Assembly (NCBI GenBank): GCA_037178855.1
Contig: JASJZC010000002.1
Coordinates: 3,906,001-3,970,000 of the forward strand
DNA length: 64,000 nt
From: Oscheius sp. JU75
Lineage: Eukaryota; Nematoda; Chromadorea; Rhabditida; Rhabditidae
Reading direction: 5' to 3'
Position numbers and translations under genes: made by a program
Notes under the pieces: generated by a model
The model's database searches: none
What the model saw: the letters and a program-made list of their open reading frames with translations, nothing else
Told to the model about the DNA's origin: nothing
Shown: in pieces, positions 35,101-45,123 of the stretch
Numbering within the stretch: position 1 is the stretch's first letter
How the letters are laid out: each line of letters opens with the position of its first letter

Positions 35101-38100
35101 TGGCAGATCTTAGTGGACAGGTTTTTACCGTTCTCACTGTCTCTCTCCCGGCTAGCCGGGCGCTTTTCACGCCTCGTCAAGGATTTATCCCATTGTCCTT
35201 GAGAGACGGCTAACCGTCTCTGTGCACTTTTTTCCCGGCTTCTCTCCCAACGGCACCATCTCCGCGTTCCACAAGAGATGCGGCCCGAGATCCGATCCAA
35301 CCGCCAAAATAACAGCTACCCGAAAAAAGGCTGCAGCCAATTATTTCCTATGCCTCTTTCAATTATCTGAGGCCTCTTAAAATGAACTTACAGGACTTGC
35401 AACATCGCCCCGGGTCTCATCGGCATGGCGCTGTGTCACGATTCGTTTTGAGGTCGCCGGCGGCTATGAGAAAGGGGGAGGAGAACGAGCGGTCATCGGC
35501 CAATTCCGTCGGCACAATGGGGACAAAACGTCTTGCTTTCTATGAGACTTTCATTAGAATCTCTTCTGTCCCCTGGACCCGCCAAAGTACCGGGAGAATC
35601 TCGTTTTCGCGGGTATCATTCTCTAGCCACTTACCCGATCTCGACTCTCACTTTCTCTCTCGAGTTATACAGTCTTTTAGCTATCCTATCTCTCTACCGC
35701 AATTTTGTGGCACCTTTTTTCGGTTCTTTTCAAATGACGTCTCACTTTCAATGTCTTGAATCATCAGAGAAGACGATCCCGGATCGGGAAAAGGGGGAAA
35801 CTTGTGGCCGGGAGGCGGCGGACTGGAAAGCATCAACACACTAGCCGTCGGGAGCTTTTTCCATGGCGCCGCATCTGGGATCCAATTTATTCTAAGCAAA
35901 ATCTAGGAGGGTAATTCGTTTGTCGTTTGCTACCAGTAGGAGACCTTTTTTTGGTCTGTCTTTCTGAAGTCTAGAGACTATCACAAGCTTGTTTACTGTT
36001 GTTGAGACTATGGTACTGTTCGGTAAGAGCGTCCTCCTTAGCAGCTTCTAGCGATTCTCAAGCAAAGACTATGAATCAATATCAACTTTGTAAAATTGTA
36101 ATACCAACTATGAGCATATAGGGGATACGACTTTACTTCTGTCCCGTCCCCAAAAAACTATGTTCTTTAAGTATCACAGCCAAATCAAAGGTACCAGCTG
36201 AATCACATCCGATCTCCTTATCACATGTCTCACAAACTCTTCTCAATAAACTCTCCTTGATTACAATCCTATACTTCCAGATGTATTGGGTAACCACACT
36301 GCTCCTTACGGGTCTCGCAGCTCTAGTGGCTGCAGACCTTCCCTCCTGCGAGAGAGCTCGCTGTATCCACTGTGAGGTCGAGTTCATCAGCAGAATGTGT
36401 CCCTCAGCATGTGGAGCTTGTGCTCGGCCCATTGGCAACACTCATGTCACTCCTCAGGTATTCCCATCCTCGATTGTGACTCATGGCTTCTCTTTTAGCC
36501 TCAGCGATTACCCGCTGTGGTAGCGACCCTTCCACCCCAGCCACCGGTCATCTGGCAGCCAGCAAAGCAGGTTCCTTCGGTCCGACAGGCCGGAGTACAG
36601 ACGCAAGCCTATCAGCAGGTCAGTTGAGATTGACCGGGAAGTAGTGACAAGTTTTCAGGCCATCTATCAGCGTCCGGCACAGGCTTTCGCTGCTCCAGTT
36701 CAGAGCTACCCTCAAGCTTCTACTCTGGCTCCTTTGATCGAACAACCTGTTGCTAGTCAACTGAATCCTCAACTGGCCAATCGACCAGCTGATCTAGCCC
36801 AGCCTCTTCCCGAATACCAGCGTCAATTCAACGCTTACAATCAGCAGCCAGGACAGTACAATGGCTTCCAGAATTTCGGCCAGCCTCAGAACTATAACTA
36901 TGGACAGCAGCCCCAGCAACAGACCTTTAACTACCAGCAACAGCAGCAGCAACAGTCGCAGTTTTTCAATCCATTCCAGCCATTCTTGAGCACGGCTTAC
37001 AACCAGGGAGGACAGAATCCTTTGGATCCCTTCGGTCTCTTTAGCTTCAACCAAGCCCAGAATGCTTTGTCTCAGACGGGACAACAGACTACGCAGCCTG
37101 CTAGAGCTTTTGTTCCACCGGCTGTTCCTGCTGCTCAGGCTGCTCCTCCAATGACTGGAACTGCTTTCACTGGAAACTACAACGCCGGGATCCAGCAGGT
37201 TCAGCAGCAACAGCAGACCTTCCAACAGCAGCCACAGACTTCCCCCGCTAGACCTGCTGCAGTTCAACAGAGTTCTCAGCTTTCTCAACAGAACCCGCTC
37301 CAGCTTCCTCAGATGCCCAACTTCTTCCAGGCCCCTCAGCTACCTCCCAGTCCTCCTGCTCCTCATACTCTCTCCAATCCTTTGTTGCCCAATACCCAGC
37401 CTTCTTATGTTACCAACAACCAACAGGCTCCAACTCAACCTCAACAGGTTCAGCCCAAGCCCCAGGCCCAACCTCAGCAACCTGTTCACCAACAGCCCCA
37501 GCCAGTCCAGCCAGTGCAACAACCTCAGCCTCAACAGCCTCTGCCCGAAACCTCGAACAGCATCGATGCCGGAGCTACATGGTACAACAAATATGTTGAT
37601 GGAAAAGGACCAGCTCCAGCTCCCGCTCCAGCTCAGGTTAGATCAAGTTAAACACTGCATACCATTTGTTTAGTGCCCCAGACAGCCAGGATGGGCTCCC
37701 TGTATCAGCAAGGATGTCGCTAATGAGCGGTTCAGAAACTGCTGTGCCCGATTGGGAGAAGGATGTGCACAGATGTGTAACTACGACGCTACTTTGGCTA
37801 CTGTAAGTCATATGTTTCCAAAGTGTACAAAACTTTTAGATGCAATTGGCAGTCTTGACAGGACGCTGTCCACTGAACAAGGTGGCTGACATGATGGTCT
37901 GTGCCTCTGGCTACGAGGATGCCACAGCCTGCTGCGAAGCCTACAATGTCTTCGAGCCCGGATACGAACAATGCCGACCCTACTGTAACCCAGCTGCCGG
38001 TCTGCCCCAAGGAGGACCTCTGAGTGACAAATACAAGTGCTTGGTGAAGCTCGGAGCCATCCAACAGTGCTTCTACGTCAGCCAGAAGCCTTAGATTCTC

Positions 38101-41007
38101 TCTCGTTAATAATCTGTGACGTGCAATACTTTTTCTGTCTTTCCACCATCACATGGTGCCATTTCTTCAGAGTTGTCTATAATAAAATTTGCTTACATCT
38201 GGAAGATTCCCTCCTTTTCGAGGATTTGCATCCCGGTCTTGTGACTCGTGTAGGTTCCGATCAGGGCAAAGTGGTACATCGTACCATTGTAGACGAGGTT
38301 CTTGACATTATACTGGTCCTGAAACGAACATTTTCCTACGAAGGATCAACTGACCGAATAGGCCTTTTCCTTAAAATCGTCCACGAACTTGGTCAAATGC
38401 TCGTCAATATTTGTCGATTTCGAAGATAGTTTCATGGCCAGATGAATGGCTCTCTTCGCAGCCAACACCAGGGTTTTGTTCTCAGCCCATCTTGGCTGTA
38501 GTCCTTTTAGAGGAGAAGCATCGGCAAGAATCTTAACAACAATCTTTTAATGCCTGACTGTTTCCCACCTTTGCAATGATGTCGACCACCTCTTCCAGAT
38601 TATCAGTTCTCTGACAGATTGACACATCTCTCAACGCTTCGATGAACATCAGACTGGCCTTCTCTGCCATTATCTCATCGTCCATCCAGCAGCTTTTGAC
38701 CATCGCACTGAAACTGTCATCTGTCTTCCAAGGCTTCCTCTGTGCTAGTTGAGGAGTAAGGGCGCGGTGTTCCATGAACAGAGAGTAGTTGGAATCATAG
38801 GGAGGCTCGAGGCCCATGTTGTGGATCCAGACCCTGTTCAGGATGTCAAATCTGTGAAGAGCTATAGCTGCGTTTCTGAAGCCAATTTCTACTTTTTCAA
38901 AACCCGTACTCACTCGGAATTGACGTAGCTGTAAGTTTCAGAAGTTTCCTCGTCGAAGGTTCCGTGGACAGCCGTGGCTGCTGTGCTTCCTACGACAGCT
39001 TCACAAGCTGACTGGAAGAGACTCGGCATTGACAGAACACTCGCTCGCCAAGTTGATGGAACGACTGTTGGAGCCTAAAGTGTCTGTTTTTTTCGCAATA
39101 ACTATAAACTTACAATTCTGAGGAAGTCCGAGAGCAGTAGGGTTGCCTTGATGGCGCTGGGTGCATTGGGATTTGCCACTATGAGCCTGGCCAAAGACTG
39201 TGGTAGACCGGCGTTGATCAAAACGAAAAAAGCCAAGTAGCGGAAAGAGGCAAGGACGTCGACGTATTCCACAAACTCAGGATCGTTTCCAATCAAGATA
39301 TCGCTCTGAGCCAGAACAAAATCTTCTTTCAGGGTGTTCGAGAAGACGTCCGGAACATTGAGGGATCCTGGAAATACTCTTCTAGACTGTTTTTTTTTTC
39401 GGATTATCTCGTCCGTACTATCTCGACGTATGTTCGAGCCGCAGAAACTGTACGGCTCAGGGATATAATGAAATACTCACCGTAAAAAGTGACGGCTTCC
39501 TTCCAGGTCTGAAAGTTCTTGGATGCGTAGGGTGCTTCCATGAAGTCACAGCAGATGTTCACAATCATGTCGCGGATGTGGGACAGATTGGCATTTCCCA
39601 CCGTTCCTAGTCCTAGATACTCTAGCAGTCTAATGAAATTGTCCAACGATTTAAAACATGTTCACCTGAGAGGAGAAGAAGCGATAACATTGCTGTTTGG
39701 ACCGACAGCTGCACAGGCAAAGAGTCCGGACCAGCTGCGAAGAATCCCCAGAAAGGATCGAGAGAAGGTGACCATGACACTTTCCACCATTTTGTCCACT
39801 CTGAATACTGTGAGTAGAATTTAAAATGTCTTACTTTTCAGAAGATTGGACGTTTTTCTCGAAGAATCCGAACTCGATTAGCGGAGCAAAGATCTGTTCC
39901 AAGACGAGGTGAAGTTGGGCCATGTTTCTCACGGCTGGATCATCTAGCCATTGGACAAGAATCCGGCCAACAAGGGTCGAGATGCTTCTGTTCACTCCGG
40001 AATTTCCTGTCAGAATCCGGACAATCCAGTCTGTTCCACTCATGTCAATGATCAACCGCGGCTCGTGGATACAAAACTCCAGAAACATGGCTATACATGA
40101 GAGTCCGAGCCTGAAGTTTCCCCCTTCTTCCTCAAATATCTTACTGACCTGTCATCGGGCTCGCTATCAGCCTGCTCCACATTGCTATCAGGGCTGCTGC
40201 GAGGACGATTGATGCTCTTTAGGGCTATCGCTATGACAGGCTGCATTATAGATTTCGGGAAGGCGTACTTTCTGAACGGACATTTGCATAGACATAGGTC
40301 AAAACAGGGCCTACTTTCCAGTATTCTGGGCAATCGAGTCCTCGATCAACTTCTTGAGAATCGAGGTCTCGTAGACGTTTATCATATGTCCGATGAGGCG
40401 GAGCGCCTCACATCGTTCAACCTCGTTGTCGACACACAAGTCCAGAGATCTGTCGAGATTTAAAAAGTTGTGTATAAGAACCAGTACCTGACAACATAGA
40501 TATCTGCGTGGTTATTGAGAATAAAGGTAAGATTCCTTTCCGTGAAGAGGCAGAGACGGAGGATTCGAAAACACATGGCCCGGATTGATGGGTATTCGTC
40601 TTTCAAGAAGAGGAGCATTCTCAAGAGAGATAGAACAGAGACAGGATATCACTCACTTAAAACAGATCAGTTCAAAGAACTCAGGAGTGTTCAAAGACTC
40701 TGGAACAGTCTCGACAATCAGCTGATGGAGTTGGTTCAAAAACTCGGCTCTCTCTTCATAACTACCGCAGAGAGCCGAGTCAATCCGCTCGTAGATCAGT
40801 CGTTCACAAGCTGATTTGTCCAAATGCGGGAGTGTTACTTCCTTGTGGGCTCGGAATTCTGAACTTACAACCTTCACTATGATGAAACTGGAATTCACGA
40901 CTCGATTTCCTCTTGGCCTTGGCGAAATTCGGTTTGTACTCCCTGAGTCGCGCGGATTTTGGCCGCAGCTTCGCCAGGCTGGACGGCCTCTCCACGCTCT
41001 CGTTCAT
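32152..41007 (-). CDS. rict-1: Rictor, TORC2 scaffold subunit
   Basis: Large multi-exon gene read right to left. Start ATG 41007 (MNESVERPSSLAKLRP) follows a TTTTCTAG acceptor. Stop is TAG 32154-32152. The N-terminal armadillo-like repeats lie at 38197-40990 (for example RSLDLCVDNEVERCEALRLI, HEPRLIIDMSGTDWIVRIL). The Rictor core lies at 33000-34600: VVVASLDYSPNDG, FGVRAPAHLLGSLAQHDYG, VKGALVALGQIGSARNGIKL, PDVVPKIIRLAEEAATLSVR, then a Trp/His segment (VLCDYGWESNQHRWVV). These match human Rictor (SLDYSR, LPIHLYGQLV, SLWALGNIGSSNWG, VLSIRGTC). A Ser-rich stretch follows, then a C-terminal part ending FLQEIFYGALKL. Rictor anchors TORC2, which phosphorylates AKT/SGK-type kinases. A 3596-bp intron (34601-38196; donor GTAAGC, acceptor TTTCAG) joins GIFQ to FLEKMNK in phase and holds a whole opposite-strand gene. 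Confidence 0.9.
35116..35221. repeat. Cluster of four consecutive short inverted repeats
   Basis: Four hairpin-forming units follow each other in 106 bp of the Rictor intron. GACAG (35116-35120) pairs with CTGTC (35137-35141). CCCGGCTAGCCGGG (35147-35160) is a perfect 14-bp palindrome. CAAGGA (35178-35183) pairs with TCCTTG (35196-35201). AGAGACGG (35202-35209), with a CTAA loop, pairs with CCGTCTCT (35214-35221). It could be a structured RNA, a regulatory site or chance. Strand is not determined. Confidence 0.4.
36281..38094 (+). CDS. Secreted Gln/Pro-rich protein with C-terminal DB module, nested in a Rictor intron
   Basis: ATG 36281 follows ACTTCCAG, a probable trans-splice acceptor. MYWVTTLLLTGLAALVAA is a signal peptide. 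A short Cys cluster comes first (CERARCIHCEVEFISRMCP, then CGAC; ShK-like spacing). About 370 residues of low complexity follow, with Q runs and PQPVQ, QQPQ and QAPQ repeats. The C-terminus has the nematode DB pattern: PWAPCISKDV-like WAPCISKDVANERFRNCC, EGCAQMCNYD, LTGRCPL, VCASGYEDATACCEAYNVF, CRPYCNP, then KCLVKLGAIQQCF, ending at TAG 38092-38094. DB proteins are nematode-specific and secreted, and many are cuticle or extracellular-matrix parts. This role is inferred. AATAAA follows near 38181. The gene is entirely inside a Rictor intron on the opposite strand. Confidence 0.88.
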
Positions 41008-41907
41008 GGCAAATAACCTAGAAAATAATTTGAATTGAGTCGAACCAAACATATATAATAGAATGTAAAGTGTGGGTGGGAATAAATGAAGTTTTAAAAG
41101 TGAGCAGGTATAGTACGCGATTGCGACCCACTCTGATGTAAACGGTCAAAGTTTCAAATGAGTTCTCGTTACTAACAATTCCAGGGAACTGAATTCGATC
41201 TTTCGTATGCTTTCAGACAGAAAAGACTGTTGTAGAGCCACCACTAAAGATTTTCTGGCCCTTTTATAGAATAAGAGCTTGCGGTTCTCTGACTAATTTT
41301 ACTGTAACCATTCGATGTAAAATTACATCCTACTCTGTTACTCACACTTCCAATGTAGTGATGCTAGAGCTCTGACTGCTGGAATTGTTTTGTTTCGGAA
41401 CAGGGGAAATCACTAAACATTTCCCTGCATCCAAAACAAGATGGTGGCTTATAGGACCGCAAACTGTAAAGAACACGTAATTAATGTTTTGGCGCAGAGA
41501 GACGAGTATGAGAAGAAAAGATTTCGGGTCCAGTGAATTCCAACTAGCCGGATTTTAAAATAACATTGGTGCTATTTTAACTTGAGGACGTCGAAATAAG
41601 TTTAAAACCTAGAAACCCGGGAAACCACTCCATATCCCTATAATTTACGACAACTACGTGTATTTCTGAGCAAATAAAACACTTTGACGACGTCAAAACG
41701 TATGAAAAGTGTGTTGTTGTTTCGTGTTTCGCTTATATGTATTTCGAAGATTTGTAGATATTTTGCGGAGTCAGAGTTCTTCACTGGACTAGTCCAGTTA
41801 GAAAGTCAGAGTTCTTTACGGGACCAGTCCTCTATTCGTTATCTGTCTGAGTGAGCTAACAGATTTGCGATCGTCAGAGTACACATCTTAAGATAAATTT
41901 ATGCCTA
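41008..41907. other. Upstream region of Rictor; no gene seen
   Basis: About 900 bp separate the Rictor start from the end of the receptor gene. No coding exon is supported. An imperfect direct repeat occurs at about 41768-41829 (GTCAGAGTTCTTCACTGGAC and GTCAGAGTTCTTTACGGGAC). Confidence 0.45.
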
Positions 41908-43488
41908 TCAAGCTCCAGTTTTAGTGGTTGGGGCCACAAAGATTTTCGGTCGTTTCGAGGTCGAATCGACACTGCTGTCAAACTTCCAGTGTCCAAGCGA
42001 GATCATCTTCAGAAAAGTGTTGCGAATCATCTGATTCATCGTCAGAAACAGAACCGGATTCAGGATCTGGTTGATGATTGAGCAGCTGAAAACCACGTAG
42101 TTTAAAGTCACGCATATGGCGTTACCCACCTATAATTGAAGATTGTCCAGACCCAGGCGAACCACGTAGAGACGGCAATTAATGGCGTCAACAGGCTGAA
42201 TAGCTTCGAGAGCTAAAAGAAGAATGTTTTCGGAGAGAGAATTGATGCTAACCTCGAGTGTACAGGTGATAGCCAGAGCCTGCCAGAGAAGAACACGATC
42301 CTGTCGTTTCCGAGTACTGCTCGACTTGCCACGCTGCTTCATGATGACAAAGACTATAATACCGTACAAGAGCAGCATTACTAGTGGAACCACAGTTGAA
42401 CAGACCGTGAAGAACTGAAAAGATTATTTTAGCTGCGCGTGTTTTATGACATAGGCTTGAGTTCAAGTCCCTATGGAATGACTGCTTCCAATGAAGGTAG
42501 TGCCTACCTGTGTCAATGGATTGCTACCCAGGATGGTCTGTTGTACTGACAGTTTCTTGACATCCCACTTGTTGACGACTCCCTTCTCCACGTTCCACCA
42601 AACAATGCAAAGGACGTACACCCATACAAGGCAACACATAATCATCAGCTTGAACCTGAAAAGAATCGAGTCAGTTCAATATCATTTCCGCGTGAGCCTT
42701 GATTCTTGGGATCCAAATTGACCAATTCAACTTTTCGCACTTATTATTTTGACGAGCCAAACGACCAGAAACCGCGTGCAAACTTACTTGGTGAAGACGA
42801 AGATCAACTTCGGAAAACAGAAGACGCAGAGGCGATTGAGCGTCATCAGTAGGGTCAAATAGAGAAGAGCATTGTCCGCCACGTCCATGATTCTCGCTGC
42901 CCACATGTACCAGTCGCCAGCTCCGTCGCTACCATCAGCTATCATAATAGGGAGAATAGAAGAGGCACACATGGCTACCCATAGAGCATTGGCGACGGTC
43001 ATATGGTAGACAATTACAAAAAAGGGAAACTGAATGAGGCTTGCTATCTGACGCAAGAGATCAAGTACCTCATTTATACGTTTTCTCCCGTAGATTAAAG
43101 TAGAAACGAAGCTGATTATTGACAGACTGCCAACGACAACAAGGGTAGTGAAGGCGATACCAGCAGCAGCAACTGGAACATACTCCACAGCGGAGATGTT
43201 CAAATTCGTGATCGAGTCGTTGATAACGAGAGAGAGGTCGCCCTGAAACTTTTGTTCGATTCGCTCTGACTTTATCTTTGAACTCAAACCGAAGGGAGAT
43301 TGATTTGTTCCTGCTCGTTAGTCTTCACTACTGTTAAGGCAGTAAATTCAATAACTCACTCCAACAGGATCTACTGCAGGCGCTGTCACAATGTCAGGAG
43401 TCGTCGGAGACTCCGTAGTCGCGTTCAAGGTCTCCATAAATGCTTCCAGAACCGTGTCCCACGTCGTATTTCCGGCGAACTCTGTCAT
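41908..43488 (-). CDS. Seven-transmembrane serpentine receptor (nematode chemoreceptor-like)
   Basis: Read right to left. Start ATG 43488 (MTEFAGNTTWDTVLEAFMET). The extracellular N-terminus has N-glycosylation sites NTT, NAT, NDS and NIS. Hydrophobic helices follow: VAAAGIAFTTLVVVGSLSII (TM1), FPFFVIVYHMTVANALWVAM (TM2), ADNALLYLTLLMTLNRLCVF (TM3, with NRLC in the DRY position), LMIMCCLVWVYVLCIVWW (TM4), STVVPLVMLLLYGIIVFVIM (TM5), RVLLWQALAITCTLE (TM6), then IINQILNPVLFLTMNQMI (TM7, NPxxF). The C-tail is Lys/Thr-rich and ends at 41908. This fits nematode Srx/Srsx-like or peptide-receptor rhodopsin-family receptors. The ligand and exact class are not visible. Exon joins are estimated from frame. 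Confidence 0.82.
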
Positions 43489-45123
43489 CTAAACATGTGA
43501 CTTGAAAATCAAGAGAGAGGGAGAGAGGGAATGAGTATAGCGATCTCCGAGCCGGAGCTCTGAATGGGCTCGCGGTGCGGGTGAGCCGCCTGGTATTTAT
43601 GTAAGTCTGAAGGGAAGGCTGATTGTAGGATCAAAGGAGATGATTCCTTTGAAATCGTAGGAGCAACATAATGAGCGAACGCTTGAGGCAACGACAGTAT
43701 ATGAACCTGGGGCTTGTTTTTGGAAATTCCCGGATCAGTGACCAGCAGAAACAAACCTGGAAGTTATTAGTTTTGCAAGGCGTGCGAAGCACCCACACTC
43801 GGGTGTTAGCTTTTGAGTGAAGCCATACGATCAAAGCGGTGTTACTTGGTTGTTTTTCACACGGGTACACAATTAGAAAGTTTCCTCATTAGAAATCACA
43901 AGTTCCAAAACCATGGGGTGAGCTTGCTTCGAAAGGAAAGGGTCGCATAGATCAGGATATTCATGATAGTCATTCAAATACTTTTTAAACCTGGTTATAA
44001 TGACGCGAGCTGCAATCCCGGTTGAATTGACAACAAATTGGAGATCTGCATCTGCTTCCCTGTACTCGAACACGCATGTAGCTCCTTACAGTGTGCGTCT
44101 TGTTTTGAAGCAAATATCTGAAGGAACAGCTGTGATGCAGGTGGTAGCTAACGCGATTGCCGTTCTAGACATTTTTCTCATTAGTCAAATGTGTTCTCGA
44201 GGTCTCGGACACCTGTAAATGTGGAAGAGAAACCACGAGGAAATGGGAGTAATACGTCAAGGAAACTGGAAAGGAGGACAGAGAATAAACTGAGTTTTCA
44301 TGGAAGAGCAACTTTTACAGAAGAGAGTGTCAATGCTCAAAATCCCTCTAGGAAAAAAAGAGGACTGTAGTGCAAACCGAGTGCTCGATATGTTCTCTCA
44401 TCCAATCAGTTTTATATAGAAAGAGAGTACAGTCAGAACTCATGTGTCCTCAAGTACTATGTTTGGATGCCGTTGATCAGCCTGGCCTCCCTCTATCAAA
44501 ATTTATAAACTAGCAATCAGGAGACATTGAGGACACAACGAAAACAGCACATGGTTAGCAGAGAAGCTCTCTGAACCTTAGAGGGAACTAATGGAGTCTA
44601 ATGAGAGTTGATCCTTGATCAGACATGTATCTGGAACATAGAATCTTGGTTTGAAAAAGGGGTATGATTTTCTGAAGCCGCTGTAAACTTTTCACCTACA
44701 ATTAAACTAAAAGGGGAGAGGGTGGGAAAGCTTGTGATCAAAATTACTGTTTATCGAGGGCTTTTGCTATCTTGAGTTTTGAGGCATCTGAAAATAGACA
44801 GGACCGAAAATTTAAGTCAGAGTAGGCTCGGAAAACCTAAAGGCTTCACAGATGACGTAACGGCTCGAACTTTAACCCGCGATTTTTCTCTTTCGAAGAA
44901 ATCATAATGAAAAAAAAACTACCTGCTCGTCGAATGATTTACCTCCTTTTATGCTCCACAAATCAAACCCCCCTCTCCAAGACCAAAAACTGTCCCACTT
45001 TCTCCATTATTTAACCCTCAATGTCCCCATTCAGCCCAAGACTGTTTGTAATCAACCCCGGCTTTTTTCCTCTCTCTGACTCAAACGGAAGCTCATAGAA
45101 CATATTCGAATATTCATACACGT
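43489..45123. other. Intergenic region; no gene seen
   Basis: About 1.6 kb between the receptor and the DOMON gene. Small open frames (43509-44218) lie on both strands and have no motif. It includes the receptor's upstream region and the DOMON gene's 3' flank. Confidence 0.5.

Larger units (their letters stand above)
34601..38196 (-). other. rict-1: Large Rictor intron hosting a nested gene
   Basis: The donor CAGAT/GTAAGC is at 38197/38196 and the acceptor ATTTCAG/ATTTCTGG is at 34601/34600, both on the minus strand. The join is in phase and restores the Rictor sequence order (TSHKTGMQILEKEGIFQ, then FLEKMNK...SLDYS). The other introns in this gene are mostly 40-70 bp. The intron contains a plus-strand DB-module gene at 36281-38094 and, from 34650 to 36280, non-coding DNA with several short inverted repeats. 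Confidence 0.8.

Noticed and set aside
35382-35759. A 125-codon plus-strand open frame in the Rictor intron
   Set aside because: Overlaps another open frame, has no motif, and the composition resembles the surrounding non-coding DNA.
36794-37288. A 164-codon minus-strand open frame rich in Leu
   Set aside because: It is the mirror of the Gln-rich (CAG) stretch of the DB-module gene; CTG repeats read as Leu.
40860-40905. A possible 13-bp intron near the Rictor start (GTTGTAAGTTCAG)
   Set aside because: Too short for any known spliceosome. A donor about 30 bp earlier gives a 44-bp intron that also restores the frame.
41768-41829. Two imperfect copies of a roughly 26-bp sequence
   Set aside because: Only two diverged copies, too few for a tandem array or CRISPR-like structure. 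Kept only as a note in the intergenic entry.
42430-42480. tRNA-like B box in a receptor intron (GAGTTCAAGTCCC)
   Set aside because: No A box or acceptor stem around it. The match can be explained by a local palindrome (CATAGG...CCTATG).
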